A DNA stretch of 58,873 nt from Deltaproteobacteria bacterium (lineage in GTDB: Bacteria; Desulfobacterota; Desulfomonilia; Desulfomonilales; Desulfomonilaceae), in contig JAJYDQ010000016.1 of NCBI GenBank assembly GCA_021777225.1, forward strand, positions 1-58,873, in the 5' to 3' direction. This document shows positions 16,977-25,177 of this stretch, one piece after another. Numbering within the stretch: position 1 is the first letter of the stretch; each line of letters opens with the position of its first letter. The position numbers were made by a program, and so were the translations under genes. The notes beneath the pieces were generated by a model. It saw nothing but the letters and a program-made list of their open reading frames with translations. It made no database searches and was not told the DNA's origin.

Positions 16977-17849
16977 TCAGCCTTCTGCGAAGAAACCTTG
17001 AGGACGCCATAGTAAAACAGCGGCCATAAGTCCAAACGTTAGGAACATGTCAAGCATTGGCATGAATCTCGTTCCGAAAGAACTGAGGAGGCCCACTATC
17101 AAAGACCCAAGAAACGCCCCTTTCAAGCTGCCCAAACCTCCGATAACCACAACTATGAAAGCCGAGATGATGATCGCCTCACCCATACCTGTAGTTAATA
17201 GTCCAACGTATGGGACCGCCAAGGCGCCCCCAACGGCCGAGAGCCAGGCCCCAAACATGAACACGCCTGAGTACAGTAGGGGAACATTGACACCTATGGA
17301 TAGGGCCATTTCACGGTCAGAAGCAGAAGCTCGGACTATCCTTCCCCACCAGGTCTTTTCCAATAGACCATAAAGACCAAGCGCAACGAGGGGGCCAACG
17401 GCTATGATAAAAAGATTGTAAACCGGAAATTCACGGCCTGCGATGGAAACTGACCCGGAAAGACCGGGAACGGCGGGTGACCCTATGGATCCAGCTCCCC
17501 AGATCATTTTGACAAGATCATCGAAGATCAACACCATCGCAAAGGTAAGCAATAATTGGTACGGTAGTTCCAGGTGATAAACCAGCCTTAAGAGATACCT
17601 TTCCATAACATACCCAACCATACTTACAACTAGGGGACCTAATAGAAGCCCTAACCAGAAATTCCCACCCATCGCTTTGAGGACCGCAAAACACAAATAG
17701 GCCCCCAACATATAGAAACTGCCATGAGCAAAGTTCAAAACTCGAAGGACCCCGAAAACCAGGGTTAGGCCGCTGGCTACCAGCCAAATAAACATACCTG
17801 CTGAAATCCCGGCAAGGCAGACATGGACGAGCGATTGTAACATAGACAT
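16977..17849 (-). CDS. livH: Branched-chain-type ABC importer, permease LivH (cluster 1)
   Basis: Partner permease of LivM, 290 residues, polytopic. Hallmarks: VASGLTLVFGVLRVLNFAHG near the N-terminus and the RASASDREMALSIGVNVPLL cytoplasmic loop. ATG 17849 or a second in-frame ATG at 17843 could be used; a GGAG lies 3 and 9 bases upstream respectively, so the second is also plausible. Confidence 0.93.
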   Translation of the reverse strand: MSMLQSLVHVCLAGISAGMFIWLVASGLTLVFGVLRVLNFAHGSFYMLGAYLCFAVLKAMGGNFWLGLLLGPLVVSMVGYVMERYLLRLVYHLELPYQLLLTFAMVLIFDDLVKMIWGAGSIGSPAVPGLSGSVSIAGREFPVYNLFIIAVGPLVALGLYGLLEKTWWGRIVRASASDREMALSIGVNVPLLYSGVFMFGAWLSAVGGALAVPYVGLLTTGMGEAIIISAFIVVVIGGLGSLKGAFLGSLIVGLLSSFGTRFMPMLDMFLTFGLMAAVLLWRPQGFFAEG

Positions 17850-17935
17850 CTACTCCGTGACTTATACATTTTCAATAGCTTATCTAGAGGAAACAAAGTG
17901 AGGCGCACTGCGGGCCTCACCTTGTTATTTCATGT

Positions 17936-19231
17936 CTACTTGGAATCCTTAAATGGTGGATGAGTCCCAGGCCCTTCAAATGGTGGTCGATTGAAAAATT
18001 CTTTTGCCGGAATTACTATCTGTTTGCCCATGATCTTAAAGGGATATTTCGGATCCGCTTTAGTAAGCCCCCAAGGGACCTCGTACATCGCTTGGTGATC
18101 TTCTTTTCGGAAAACGCGATGACCCGCCGGTGAATCGAGTTCCATGCCAGCTAAAGCATCAACAACTTTTCCCGTTTCCTTGGACCCTGCCGCCTCTACC
18201 GCTTTCTTGAACGCATACATTGTGGAATAGGCGGTTTCTGAAACATAGGCAGGATAATGATTCCATCGCTTGTGGAAACGGGCGACAAATTCCTTATTCC
18301 GGTCACTGTCTGGATAAAGGAAAAAATATCTTCCTGAAATCCAAATATTATCCGGCATCTCTGGACCTAGCCCTTCGAGTACATCCATCGCCGCTCCCAC
18401 AGGAAACATGACATGCTTGATTTTGTCGAATAGTCCAGCTTGCTTGGCCTGTTTTACCAGGGTAATCAGTTCACCTGCCCATACTACCGAGTATAGGCCC
18501 TCAGGTTTAGCGTCCATGATCGTGTTGATGTGGGGCCTGAAGTCTGTGGTCCCGAACGGGGCCCAAGACTCAGCGGTAAACTTTACTCCCGGTTTGAGTT
18601 TTCCGAGAGTGTCTTTAAACATGTTCCATGTGGTGTAGCCATATTCATATTTTGGATTTATGGTAGCCCATGTATTAACGGGCAAATCCTTAGCCACGAA
18701 CGCCGCCGCATTCCCGTCCTGATAAGTAGGAGTACATATGCGAAAAACCTGCTTGATTCCTTTCTTGAAAACTTCATCTTCTGTAAGTTTTTCTGTCGCA
18801 GCATGAGTGACCATTAGCACTCGATCAAGCTCGCCGACTACAGGCGCCAGCGCTAGAGCCTGACCTGATGAATCGACTCCCGCTAGAAAATCAGCCCCCC
18901 AACTATCAACAAAATAGCGAGCGTTCTGAATACATGCTGGAGCGGCTAATGTGGAGTCGCGGATCTCAAGTTCCACTTTATTCCCTGCAATCCCGCCAGC
19001 CGCGTTAATCTCCTCAACCCCCATCAGCGCTCCCATTTTGTGAAACTCTCCATAACCAGCCAGTGTACCGGAGAGCACTGTCAAGTAACCAATTTTGATC
19101 GGGCCCTTGATGTTTGGCGTCGCCGCCCACAAACCCACCGGCTTTACGATTCCGGACCCCAAAGCCGTTGCGGCTGCGGTTACCAACCCAGCCTTGAGAA
19201 AATCCCTACGCGTCGTTTCATGCTGATCCAT
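17936..19231 (-). CDS. livK: Liv-type substrate-binding protein with Tat signal (cluster 1)
   Basis: Periplasmic type I substrate-binding protein delivering ligand to LivHM. The N-terminus reads TTRRDFLKAGLVTAAATALG, a twin-arginine signal, so export is probably by Tat after folding. ATG 19231 is preferred since AAAGGAA lies just upstream. The mature part (KIGYLTVLSGTLAGYGEFHK, GVEEINAAGGIAGNKVELEI) is typical of the family. 431 residues. Ligand not predictable: this family also binds aromatic acids, amides and short fatty or hydroxy acids. The neighbours (acyl-CoA synthetase, 4-hydroxybutyryl-CoA dehydratase) point to an organic acid. Confidence 0.9.
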   Translation of the reverse strand: MDQHETTRRDFLKAGLVTAAATALGSGIVKPVGLWAATPNIKGPIKIGYLTVLSGTLAGYGEFHKMGALMGVEEINAAGGIAGNKVELEIRDSTLAAPACIQNARYFVDSWGADFLAGVDSSGQALALAPVVGELDRVLMVTHAATEKLTEDEVFKKGIKQVFRICTPTYQDGNAAAFVAKDLPVNTWATINPKYEYGYTTWNMFKDTLGKLKPGVKFTAESWAPFGTTDFRPHINTIMDAKPEGLYSVVWAGELITLVKQAKQAGLFDKIKHVMFPVGAAMDVLEGLGPEMPDNIWISGRYFFLYPDSDRNKEFVARFHKRWNHYPAYVSETAYSTMYAFKKAVEAAGSKETGKVVDALAGMELDSPAGHRVFRKEDHQAMYEVPWGLTKADPKYPFKIMGKQIVIPAKEFFNRPPFEGPGTHPPFKDSK

Positions 19232-19340
19232 ATTCTTATTCCTTTCTTTTTGGCCAAATTCAGGCCTCTTGAAATTCAGCCTTCCAGCCACCGACTAAGG
19301 ACTCTTCGCTCGGATACACTGTCTACGTAACACAACTCTG

Positions 19341-20105
19341 TCACCAGGATGTCCAGCCTCCATCAATAAATATCGTCTGACCTGTTATGAAATCTGAAGC
19401 TCTGGAGGCGAGGAAAATAGCAATCCCTGCAATTTCATCCGGCTGTCCCCAACGGCCCATTGGGGTGCGTTCAACAATAAACTGGTACCTTTCCGCATCA
19501 TTTCTCAGTTGGGCCACCAATGGAGTTTCAAAATAGGTGGGGCCAATAGCGTTAACCTGAATACCCTGTCTGGCCCATTCAATCGCCATGACTTTTGTCA
19601 TCTGTATCACCCCACCCTTGCTGGATGCGTACGCCAATTGCATGGGGAGTCCGACAGTTCCCAGGATTGACGCCATGTTGATGACTTTTCCATATGATCC
19701 GGCCAGCATATGGGGTACTACAGCCTGGGCCATCAAAAAATAGCCTTTCAGGTTGGTATCTATAACAAGGTCCCATTCCTCAGGAGCCAATTCCAGAACA
19801 GGCTTTCTGATGTTTACGCCGGCGTTGTTCACAAGGATATCGATGTGCCCAAAAGCTTCTAAAGTGGATTTTGCGGCCTCGTCCAGGGTCCTTTTGTCTA
19901 GGACATCAATGCAGAAAATCTCGGCTCTGCGTCCCAACGATTCTATCGAAGCCTTTACCGATTCAAGGTCATCGCGGTTGCGAGCGCATAGCGCCACATT
20001 CGCTCCTGCCCCCGCAAGCGCTATAGCAATTGACCTTCCAAGGCCCTTCGATGCGCCGGTTACAACGGCGACACGGTTTGTTAGATCAAACAAATCTCTA
20101 TACAT
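19341..20105 (-). CDS. Short-chain dehydrogenase/reductase (FabG-like)
   Basis: Classical NAD(P)-dependent SDR of 254 residues. Cofactor motif TGASKGLG, NNAG, catalytic Ser in NMASILG and YASSK, and the C-terminal GRWGQPDEIAGIAIFLASRA typical of the FabG/gluconate 5-dehydrogenase group are all intact. It sits between abfD and livK on the same strand, so it could oxidise or reduce the hydroxy/keto intermediate of the same pathway, for example a hydroxyacyl substrate. Exact substrate unknown. It should be compared with the degenerate SDR domain fused to TetR at the head of this operon. Confidence 0.88.
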   Translation of the reverse strand: MYRDLFDLTNRVAVVTGASKGLGRSIAIALAGAGANVALCARNRDDLESVKASIESLGRRAEIFCIDVLDKRTLDEAAKSTLEAFGHIDILVNNAGVNIRKPVLELAPEEWDLVIDTNLKGYFLMAQAVVPHMLAGSYGKVINMASILGTVGLPMQLAYASSKGGVIQMTKVMAIEWARQGIQVNAIGPTYFETPLVAQLRNDAERYQFIVERTPMGRWGQPDEIAGIAIFLASRASDFITGQTIFIDGGWTSW

Positions 20106-20173
20106 TGCAAATCATCCTTGCATAAGTTTTTCAGATGACAATCAATAGCGTCCGCTCAACACAAAAACCGGCC

Positions 20174-21724
20174 CTATGGCGCCACACGTCGGCAAATCTT
20201 AACCTTTTCACTTTTAAGCTTTTCAGCCACTTCATCCATGTAATCCTTTTCAGGTTTACCCACTATTTTTTCAAAAGACTCGTCACGCCGTATGCCTATA
20301 ATGGTCTCGGCAAGTGAACTTTTTTCCTGTATCCCGCTACGGCGGGCGATTATTATTTTCTGCGCCGCAGGAGACCCCGCCCCGTGCATGGCTTCGGGAA
20401 GGCCTGCCCCAACGGACATACTTTCAACGAGCCTCAACATCTTGAGTATACTTCTTACATCAACACCGTCCCTGCCGGCAAAATAGCCCGTTATTATGTC
20501 TCCCATTTCCCTGGCGCCCAAATCATCTTCAGACGGCAAAGTGATGATCTTCCCTCCGGCTATGTCTTGAGCTATGCGCATCCATTCATAGACCATTCTT
20601 GTAATGTTGAGTTTGGTAACACTGGCAAGCAAAGGATTGATGTTGTACGCGCCGGACGGCGTCTTTCGTCCCTCGTACGAGCAGGCCAGCGAACAGGACC
20701 AACAGGTCTCCGCCATAGAGGTCATTTCAGTCAGTTTATCCAGGATGTGTGACGATTTGGCGACACCATGAGCGTCCGCCAGCCAATAAGAAGCGCCGGT
20801 GACGACATCCGCCAGTCCAACCTTGCAACCACCGTAATTGGCCCTGTGATGACCCGCAAATATCTCAACGAGTTGGCCTGCAAAATCGTACTCACCGGCC
20901 ATGAATACCCTTTCCCAAGGGATGAACACATCCTTGAAAATTACCAGCGCTTCCCCACCTACGTTCGCATACTTGGGATTTCCAGTGTCCAGACTACCAT
21001 CAAGGCGACGCATGTCATTGGTCTGGCGCGCGAAAACCAGTTTGATCCCTTTCGTGTTAACCGGAGTGGCAAAAGCTACGGCAAAATCCCTGTCCTCTTC
21101 ACCCATTGCTCTGGTGGGCATAGCTATGATTTCATGAGAATTAATCACACCAGTAATGTGAAGTTTGGCCCCATTGACGATTATTCCATCGTCATTTCTT
21201 TCCGTTATATGCAGATACATGTCCGGATTTTTCTGCTGATGGGGTCTGAGGCTCCTATCTCCGCGTGCGTCTGTCATTGCCCCCGCGGACATCAGATCAT
21301 TTTCCTGAACATATCCAAGAAATTCTTTGAAGCGTTGGTGGTATGAAGTTCCAAGCTTTGCGTCCATCGCATATGTTATGACGTAAAGCGCATTGAGACC
21401 ATCAAGACCGACACATCGCTGGAAACACGTGCCGGTTTTCCGGCCCAATAAGCGCATCATTCTGACTTTATTCACTAAATCTTCGACGCTATGGTGAATA
21501 TGCGTGAACCGATTGATTGTTTTCCCTGTCAAATGCGAAGTCGCGGTCATTGTTCCCGCGTGCTCGGGGTCATGAGCCAGTTCGTATGTCATGGCCGCAG
21601 TATTTATATGAGGAGCGAACATGGGCTCGTCGACCACATTGGTGATCCTTTCGCCCATGAAGTATACATCGGGGCGTAATTCCCTAAGAGACTCTATGTA
21701 TTCTTTCCCTGTCATCATCGCCAT
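20174..21724 (-). CDS. abfD: 4-hydroxybutyryl-CoA dehydratase/vinylacetyl-CoA isomerase homologue 1
   Basis: Flavoprotein with a [4Fe-4S] cluster that dehydrates 4-hydroxybutyryl-CoA to crotonyl-CoA by a ketyl-radical mechanism. The cluster ligands known from the Clostridium aminobutyricum enzyme (Cys99, Cys103, His292, Cys299) are present one position later: Cys100 and Cys104 in TGTCFQRCVGLD, His293 and Cys300 in HRANYGGCKVG; the following Lys and the Tyr of ANYGG are kept too. The acyl-CoA dehydrogenase-like fold spans the 516 residues. AGGAGA precedes ATG 21724. It lies 21 bases behind the acyl-CoA synthetase. Conserved residues argue for an active, oxygen-sensitive enzyme, but the precise acyl substrate is inferred. 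Confidence 0.88.
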   Translation of the reverse strand: MAMMTGKEYIESLRELRPDVYFMGERITNVVDEPMFAPHINTAAMTYELAHDPEHAGTMTATSHLTGKTINRFTHIHHSVEDLVNKVRMMRLLGRKTGTCFQRCVGLDGLNALYVITYAMDAKLGTSYHQRFKEFLGYVQENDLMSAGAMTDARGDRSLRPHQQKNPDMYLHITERNDDGIIVNGAKLHITGVINSHEIIAMPTRAMGEEDRDFAVAFATPVNTKGIKLVFARQTNDMRRLDGSLDTGNPKYANVGGEALVIFKDVFIPWERVFMAGEYDFAGQLVEIFAGHHRANYGGCKVGLADVVTGASYWLADAHGVAKSSHILDKLTEMTSMAETCWSCSLACSYEGRKTPSGAYNINPLLASVTKLNITRMVYEWMRIAQDIAGGKIITLPSEDDLGAREMGDIITGYFAGRDGVDVRSILKMLRLVESMSVGAGLPEAMHGAGSPAAQKIIIARRSGIQEKSSLAETIIGIRRDESFEKIVGKPEKDYMDEVAEKLKSEKVKICRRVAP

Positions 21725-21745
21725 GGCGGTATTCTCCTTTAACTG

Positions 21746-23422
21746 TCATTTTTTTTCACGGAGATCTTTTCTCAGGAATTTTCCTGTAAGGGTCTTGGGA
21801 ATGGCTGGCACAAATTCTACCTGCCTTGGGTACTTGTAAGCGGCCATGCGACTCTTGCAGAATGATATAATTTCATCAGCCGTCACTGTTCCTTCTGACC
21901 CTTCTTTTAAAGCCACAAAAGCCTTAACCGTCTCGCCCCTATATGAATCAGGAACACCGACGACAGCGGCTTCCCGCACAGCGGGATGTTGATATAGAAC
22001 GTCCTCGACATCCCTGGGCCAAACTTTATATCCCGAAGCGATAATGAGGTCCTTTTTGCGATCTACCAAATAGAACCAACCCTGCTCATCCATCTTCCCA
22101 ACATCTCCGGTGAAAAGCCAACCCTCCCGGATCGCGTGCGCCGTCTCCTCTGGCTTGTTCCAGTACCCGGGAACGATCATAGGTCCACGATTCACTATTT
22201 CCCCAACTTCACCCGGGGCGAGTTCACGAGTTCCCTCTTGAAGATCCATTATTTTGGAAACACAATTGGGCACTGGTAGTCCCACAGAGAGCGCTCCACT
22301 TTCTGAATCCACAGGCGCCGACTCTCCCAAGGGAACAATGTGAGATGGAGAATTGGTTTCAGTCATCCCATACACGTTATGAAGCCTTAACCCTGTCAAA
22401 TCCTCGAATTGATCCACCAATGCTTTGGATACCGGAGCCCCACCACTATACGCCTTGACAAAGCTGTCCAGACGTCTGGTCTTGATGTCAGGGTGATTCA
22501 TCATGGCGATGTACACTGTAATCGACGCGACCGTCATTGTGACTTTCCAACGTTCGATGAGCCTAAGCGCCTCGCCCGGATCAAAACGGTAAAACAGGAC
22601 AAGTGGAATACCGGCCAAGGCGGCGATGGCTGAATGGGCCACTTCACCAGTAACGTGGAAAAGCGGTGCGACACCGAGGACCACGTCATTGGAGTCTATG
22701 CGCATGGCAACTTGGTATACCCTGGCATTGAAGGCAATGTTTCCATGAGTGTTCATAGCTCCTTTGGGTTGACCAGTAGTGCCGGATGTATAGGTTAGAT
22801 ACGCTACCGTATTAGGTGTAACTTCACTATAGTCGAGAGTTTTATGCTGGTATTTCTGTAAGATATCGACAAAATTCAGGCATCCCGGAACCTTTATGCG
22901 CTTCACCCCTCTGAGGGATTCGCTTACACACACCCCCATAGGGAAAGGATCAAGAGCTGAAGTCGTAATTACATGTTTAACTTTGGTTCGATCCAGAAAA
23001 GAAAGATCCAGTGACTCTGCGATTTCATCATGAGTAATGAGCAACCTGGCGCCGGAATCATTGAAAAAATACGAGAGTTCGTGTTCCTTATACATCGGAT
23101 TTAGCGGAACCACTATCAGTCCAACTTTCCAGGCGGCATAAACGGAAATAAGAAACTGTGGAATGTTCTGAAGGTGGAGAATTATTCGATCGCCATTCTC
23201 GAGCCCCAAATCCCTAAACGCTACAGCAAGTGAATCCGATAACCGATTGACTTCTCCATATGAAATCATATGATCGAAATAATATATGGCCGGAGCGTCA
23301 GGTCTGGAACGCGCTGTTCTAAAGAAATCATCCCTAGCCGTTGCCGATCCTATTTCCAGGCTATCAGAGACCCAATCAGGGTAAGAATTCAACCAAGGCC
23401 TTTTTTCATAAATCGATTCCAT
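21746..23422 (-). CDS. Acyl-CoA synthetase (AMP-forming, ANL superfamily)
   Basis: Activates a carboxylic acid to its CoA thioester through an acyl-AMP. Motifs in order: YTSGTTGQPKGA (P-loop), YGMTET, GWLFTGDVG, DRKKDLIIASGYKVWPRDVE and the C-terminal catalytic lysine of TLTGKFLRKDL. 558 residues, usual length. Being immediately upstream of abfD it is a good candidate for a 4-hydroxybutyrate or related hydroxy-acid CoA ligase. Chain length cannot be read from sequence alone, and a medium-chain fatty-acid ligase is possible. Confidence 0.88.
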   Translation of the reverse strand: MESIYEKRPWLNSYPDWVSDSLEIGSATARDDFFRTARSRPDAPAIYYFDHMISYGEVNRLSDSLAVAFRDLGLENGDRIILHLQNIPQFLISVYAAWKVGLIVVPLNPMYKEHELSYFFNDSGARLLITHDEIAESLDLSFLDRTKVKHVITTSALDPFPMGVCVSESLRGVKRIKVPGCLNFVDILQKYQHKTLDYSEVTPNTVAYLTYTSGTTGQPKGAMNTHGNIAFNARVYQVAMRIDSNDVVLGVAPLFHVTGEVAHSAIAALAGIPLVLFYRFDPGEALRLIERWKVTMTVASITVYIAMMNHPDIKTRRLDSFVKAYSGGAPVSKALVDQFEDLTGLRLHNVYGMTETNSPSHIVPLGESAPVDSESGALSVGLPVPNCVSKIMDLQEGTRELAPGEVGEIVNRGPMIVPGYWNKPEETAHAIREGWLFTGDVGKMDEQGWFYLVDRKKDLIIASGYKVWPRDVEDVLYQHPAVREAAVVGVPDSYRGETVKAFVALKEGSEGTVTADEIISFCKSRMAAYKYPRQVEFVPAIPKTLTGKFLRKDLREKK

Positions 23423-23487
23423 ATCAGTTATCCTGTTATCCCATCGTGGTTTCGTTTCCAGTTCATCAAGCGCTCATTGTCCTTGCC

Positions 23488-24879
23488 TTAAAGAGAAAGG
23501 CGCAGTTCAGCGCCGCCGTCGCATCTTATCGTCTGCCCTGTGACATATTTGGATGAATCTCCCGCCAAAAAAAGTACGGTATTGGCAATGTCTGTGACTT
23601 CTCCCATACGCGCGGCCGGAATCTCCTTTGTTAACTGATCCGAAAGCTCCTTCTGAATCGGCGAAGGACGGATAGTCCTTATGAACCCCGGCACGATGCA
23701 GTTCACATTAACCTGGAACCCTGCCACATCCCTGGCGAATGCCAAAGTTAGAGCAATTATGGAAGCCTTGGCTGTTTCATAACCCAAAGCGTCAGCGTAC
23801 CTGTCCCATGCCCATGGAGCCAAATAGATGACTCGACCGGAGGAGCGTTTGCACATGCTTTCTCTAAGTGAAGTTATAAGTTCTTGCGCGCAGGTCACGT
23901 TCTGGTGAAACCTGCCGCCGGCGTTCAAATTTTTCCGTCCGGCGTCAGCGATCTTAAGGGCGCCAATTCCTATGTCGTGAATGTAAATGTCGGGAGGCCC
24001 AACTTCATCCTCAATTTTCTTGCAAAGCTCTGAAGACATTGGCCCGTGTTCCGAACTAAAATAACATTTCAGGTTTTCGGACCCGCCCGGATTCAAAACC
24101 GCATATTCTCGGCCCCTCTTTACTATGTCCATGTGCGCCGCCACTTTGACTCCGTGCGACAAAAGAAAAGAAATTAAAGCGGTACTCAGCACTGTTCCAC
24201 CGTTCACGACTAGCGCAGACTTGCCTTCAAGGGAGCGCCCGTCCGATTGATACTGCATGGGCGTGGAATCCGGCTCAAGTAAGCCTTGAAAAAGCAGTTC
24301 AAGAATGGTTTTCTCCACATCCAGCGCGCTGGCATATCCCCGAAGGTCCCACCTCTTTAGGACCCATGCGTCAACCATAGACTTGATCAGGTTGGCGACT
24401 ACCCGAACATTGCATGAGCGAAGTATTTCCTTTTCAACACATTCGTCCAGTATTGACTCGATGACCTCCAAATGGGCCCGTTCTTTCTTCAAGAGGCTTT
24501 TTAAAAGGGGTTTAGTTAGAATGTGGCCTTCCTGGTAGATCAGCATTATAGCGTCGGCCAGTTTGTCCATGGTGCCAAATTCGGCCCGGATCATGCGCCT
24601 AAGCTTCTCAAGAGGATCTGAAACCTGTTCCAGAGACTTTTTCATGGCCTCCATGGCTGAACTGGCGGCTAACTCATGGATCAAGAAGAATATATCCTCT
24701 TTGGATCCGACATAATCGTAGATGCTGGCCTGACTTAAACCTGTTTGCTCGGCGAGATTTCTGAGGGTGGTTTTGTGGAACCCCTTTTGTGAAAACAGAT
24801 TAATTGCAGCCAGAACGATTTGTTCCCGACGCTTCTGAACGAGTTGCGGGTTTTTGACGTTGGTGTGAATAGTGCTCAC
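23488..24879 (-). CDS. TetR-family regulator fused to a degenerate short-chain dehydrogenase domain
   Basis: Two-domain protein of 463 residues starting at GTG 24879. Residues ~14-60 form a TetR helix-turn-helix (LRNLAEQTGLSQASIYDYVG) with a TetR ligand/dimer domain to ~200. Residues ~217-463 are an SDR fold, recognisable by VNVNCIVPGFIRT and VTDIANTVLFLAGDSSKYVTG. The SDR part has lost its working residues: the TGxxxGxG motif is replaced by VNGGTVLSTAL (residues 225-235), NNAG by HDIG (301-304) and the catalytic Ser by Ala354, although Tyr367 and Lys371 remain. This suggests a sensor of an acyl-CoA or dinucleotide and not an enzyme. First gene of the minus-strand operon. Confidence 0.85.
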   Translation of the reverse strand: MSTIHTNVKNPQLVQKRREQIVLAAINLFSQKGFHKTTLRNLAEQTGLSQASIYDYVGSKEDIFFLIHELAASSAMEAMKKSLEQVSDPLEKLRRMIRAEFGTMDKLADAIMLIYQEGHILTKPLLKSLLKKERAHLEVIESILDECVEKEILRSCNVRVVANLIKSMVDAWVLKRWDLRGYASALDVEKTILELLFQGLLEPDSTPMQYQSDGRSLEGKSALVVNGGTVLSTALISFLLSHGVKVAAHMDIVKRGREYAVLNPGGSENLKCYFSSEHGPMSSELCKKIEDEVGPPDIYIHDIGIGALKIADAGRKNLNAGGRFHQNVTCAQELITSLRESMCKRSSGRVIYLAPWAWDRYADALGYETAKASIIALTLAFARDVAGFQVNVNCIVPGFIRTIRPSPIQKELSDQLTKEIPAARMGEVTDIANTVLFLAGDSSKYVTGQTIRCDGGAELRLSL

Positions 24880-24912
24880 GTTCCGGCCTGATATAGGTTA
24901 TTACCGAATGTT

Positions 24913-24938
24913 CGCTCACCTTCCGAGCGCCCGCTCAC
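24913..24938. repeat. Direct repeats CGCTCAC at the TetR-SDR promoter
   Basis: CGCTCAC occurs at 24913-24919 and 24932-24938, 19 bases apart; GCTCAC recurs at 24874-24879 over the start codon. They lie over and below the proposed -10 of the TetR-SDR gene and could be part of an autoregulatory operator. The outer ends AATGT (24908-24912, with one T more) and ACATT (24937-24941) are also complementary. Confidence 0.3.
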
Positions 24939-24966
24939 ATTAATTCCTGCGCTAGCAGATTGTCAA
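24937..24966 (-). promoter_or_regulatory. Possible promoter of the TetR-SDR/acs/abfD/liv operon
   Basis: On the minus strand a perfect TTGACA (24961-24966) is followed after 18 bases by TAATGT (24937-24942, 3 of 6). Position upstream of GTG 24879 is suitable. Confidence 0.35.
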
Positions 24967-24974
24967 CCCCAAAT

Positions 24975-24996
24975 ATGAACAAAAGCTAACGTTCAT
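24975..24996. promoter_or_regulatory. Inverted repeat ATGAAC-n10-GTTCAT, candidate operator
   Basis: ATGAAC (24975-24980) pairs with GTTCAT (24991-24996); one more base pair extends it on each side. It lies just upstream of the TTGACA of the divergent TetR-SDR gene. The right part includes CTAACGTTCA (24986-24995), a 10-base string repeated at the sigma-54 promoter of the second Liv operon (27137-27146). TetR proteins bind such inverted repeats, so this is a candidate TetR-SDR site. Confidence 0.4.
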
Positions 24997-25124
24997 AAAA
25001 ACTTTGAAAATTCATTCATTTTGTCCCAGAGTAACTAAAATTGAACAAAATCTTCACAATTTTGTAGATACCACTTATAAGTGAATTCCAGTGTCATATC
25101 AGGAGACACTTTCAATCTGACGGT

Positions 25125-25139
25125 TGGCGCTGGGTTAGC
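25125..25139 (+). promoter_or_regulatory. Weak -24/-12 (sigma-54) like element before the activator gene
   Basis: TGGCGC at 25125-25130 and TAGC at 25136-25139 have GG and GC at the required 12-base offset (25126 and 25138). The match to the consensus is partial. If real, it would allow autoactivation of the regulator at 25178. Confidence 0.25.
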
Positions 25140-25177
25140 CCAAAAAAAGTGTACGGGGCGCTCATTCGTGTACAGTT

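Noticed and set aside
19253-19266. GG-N10-GC pair on the minus strand before livK-1 (possible sigma-54 promoter)
   Set aside because: Only the two dinucleotides and a few bases match; the element sits almost on the ribosome-binding site, and the gene is probably cotranscribed from upstream.
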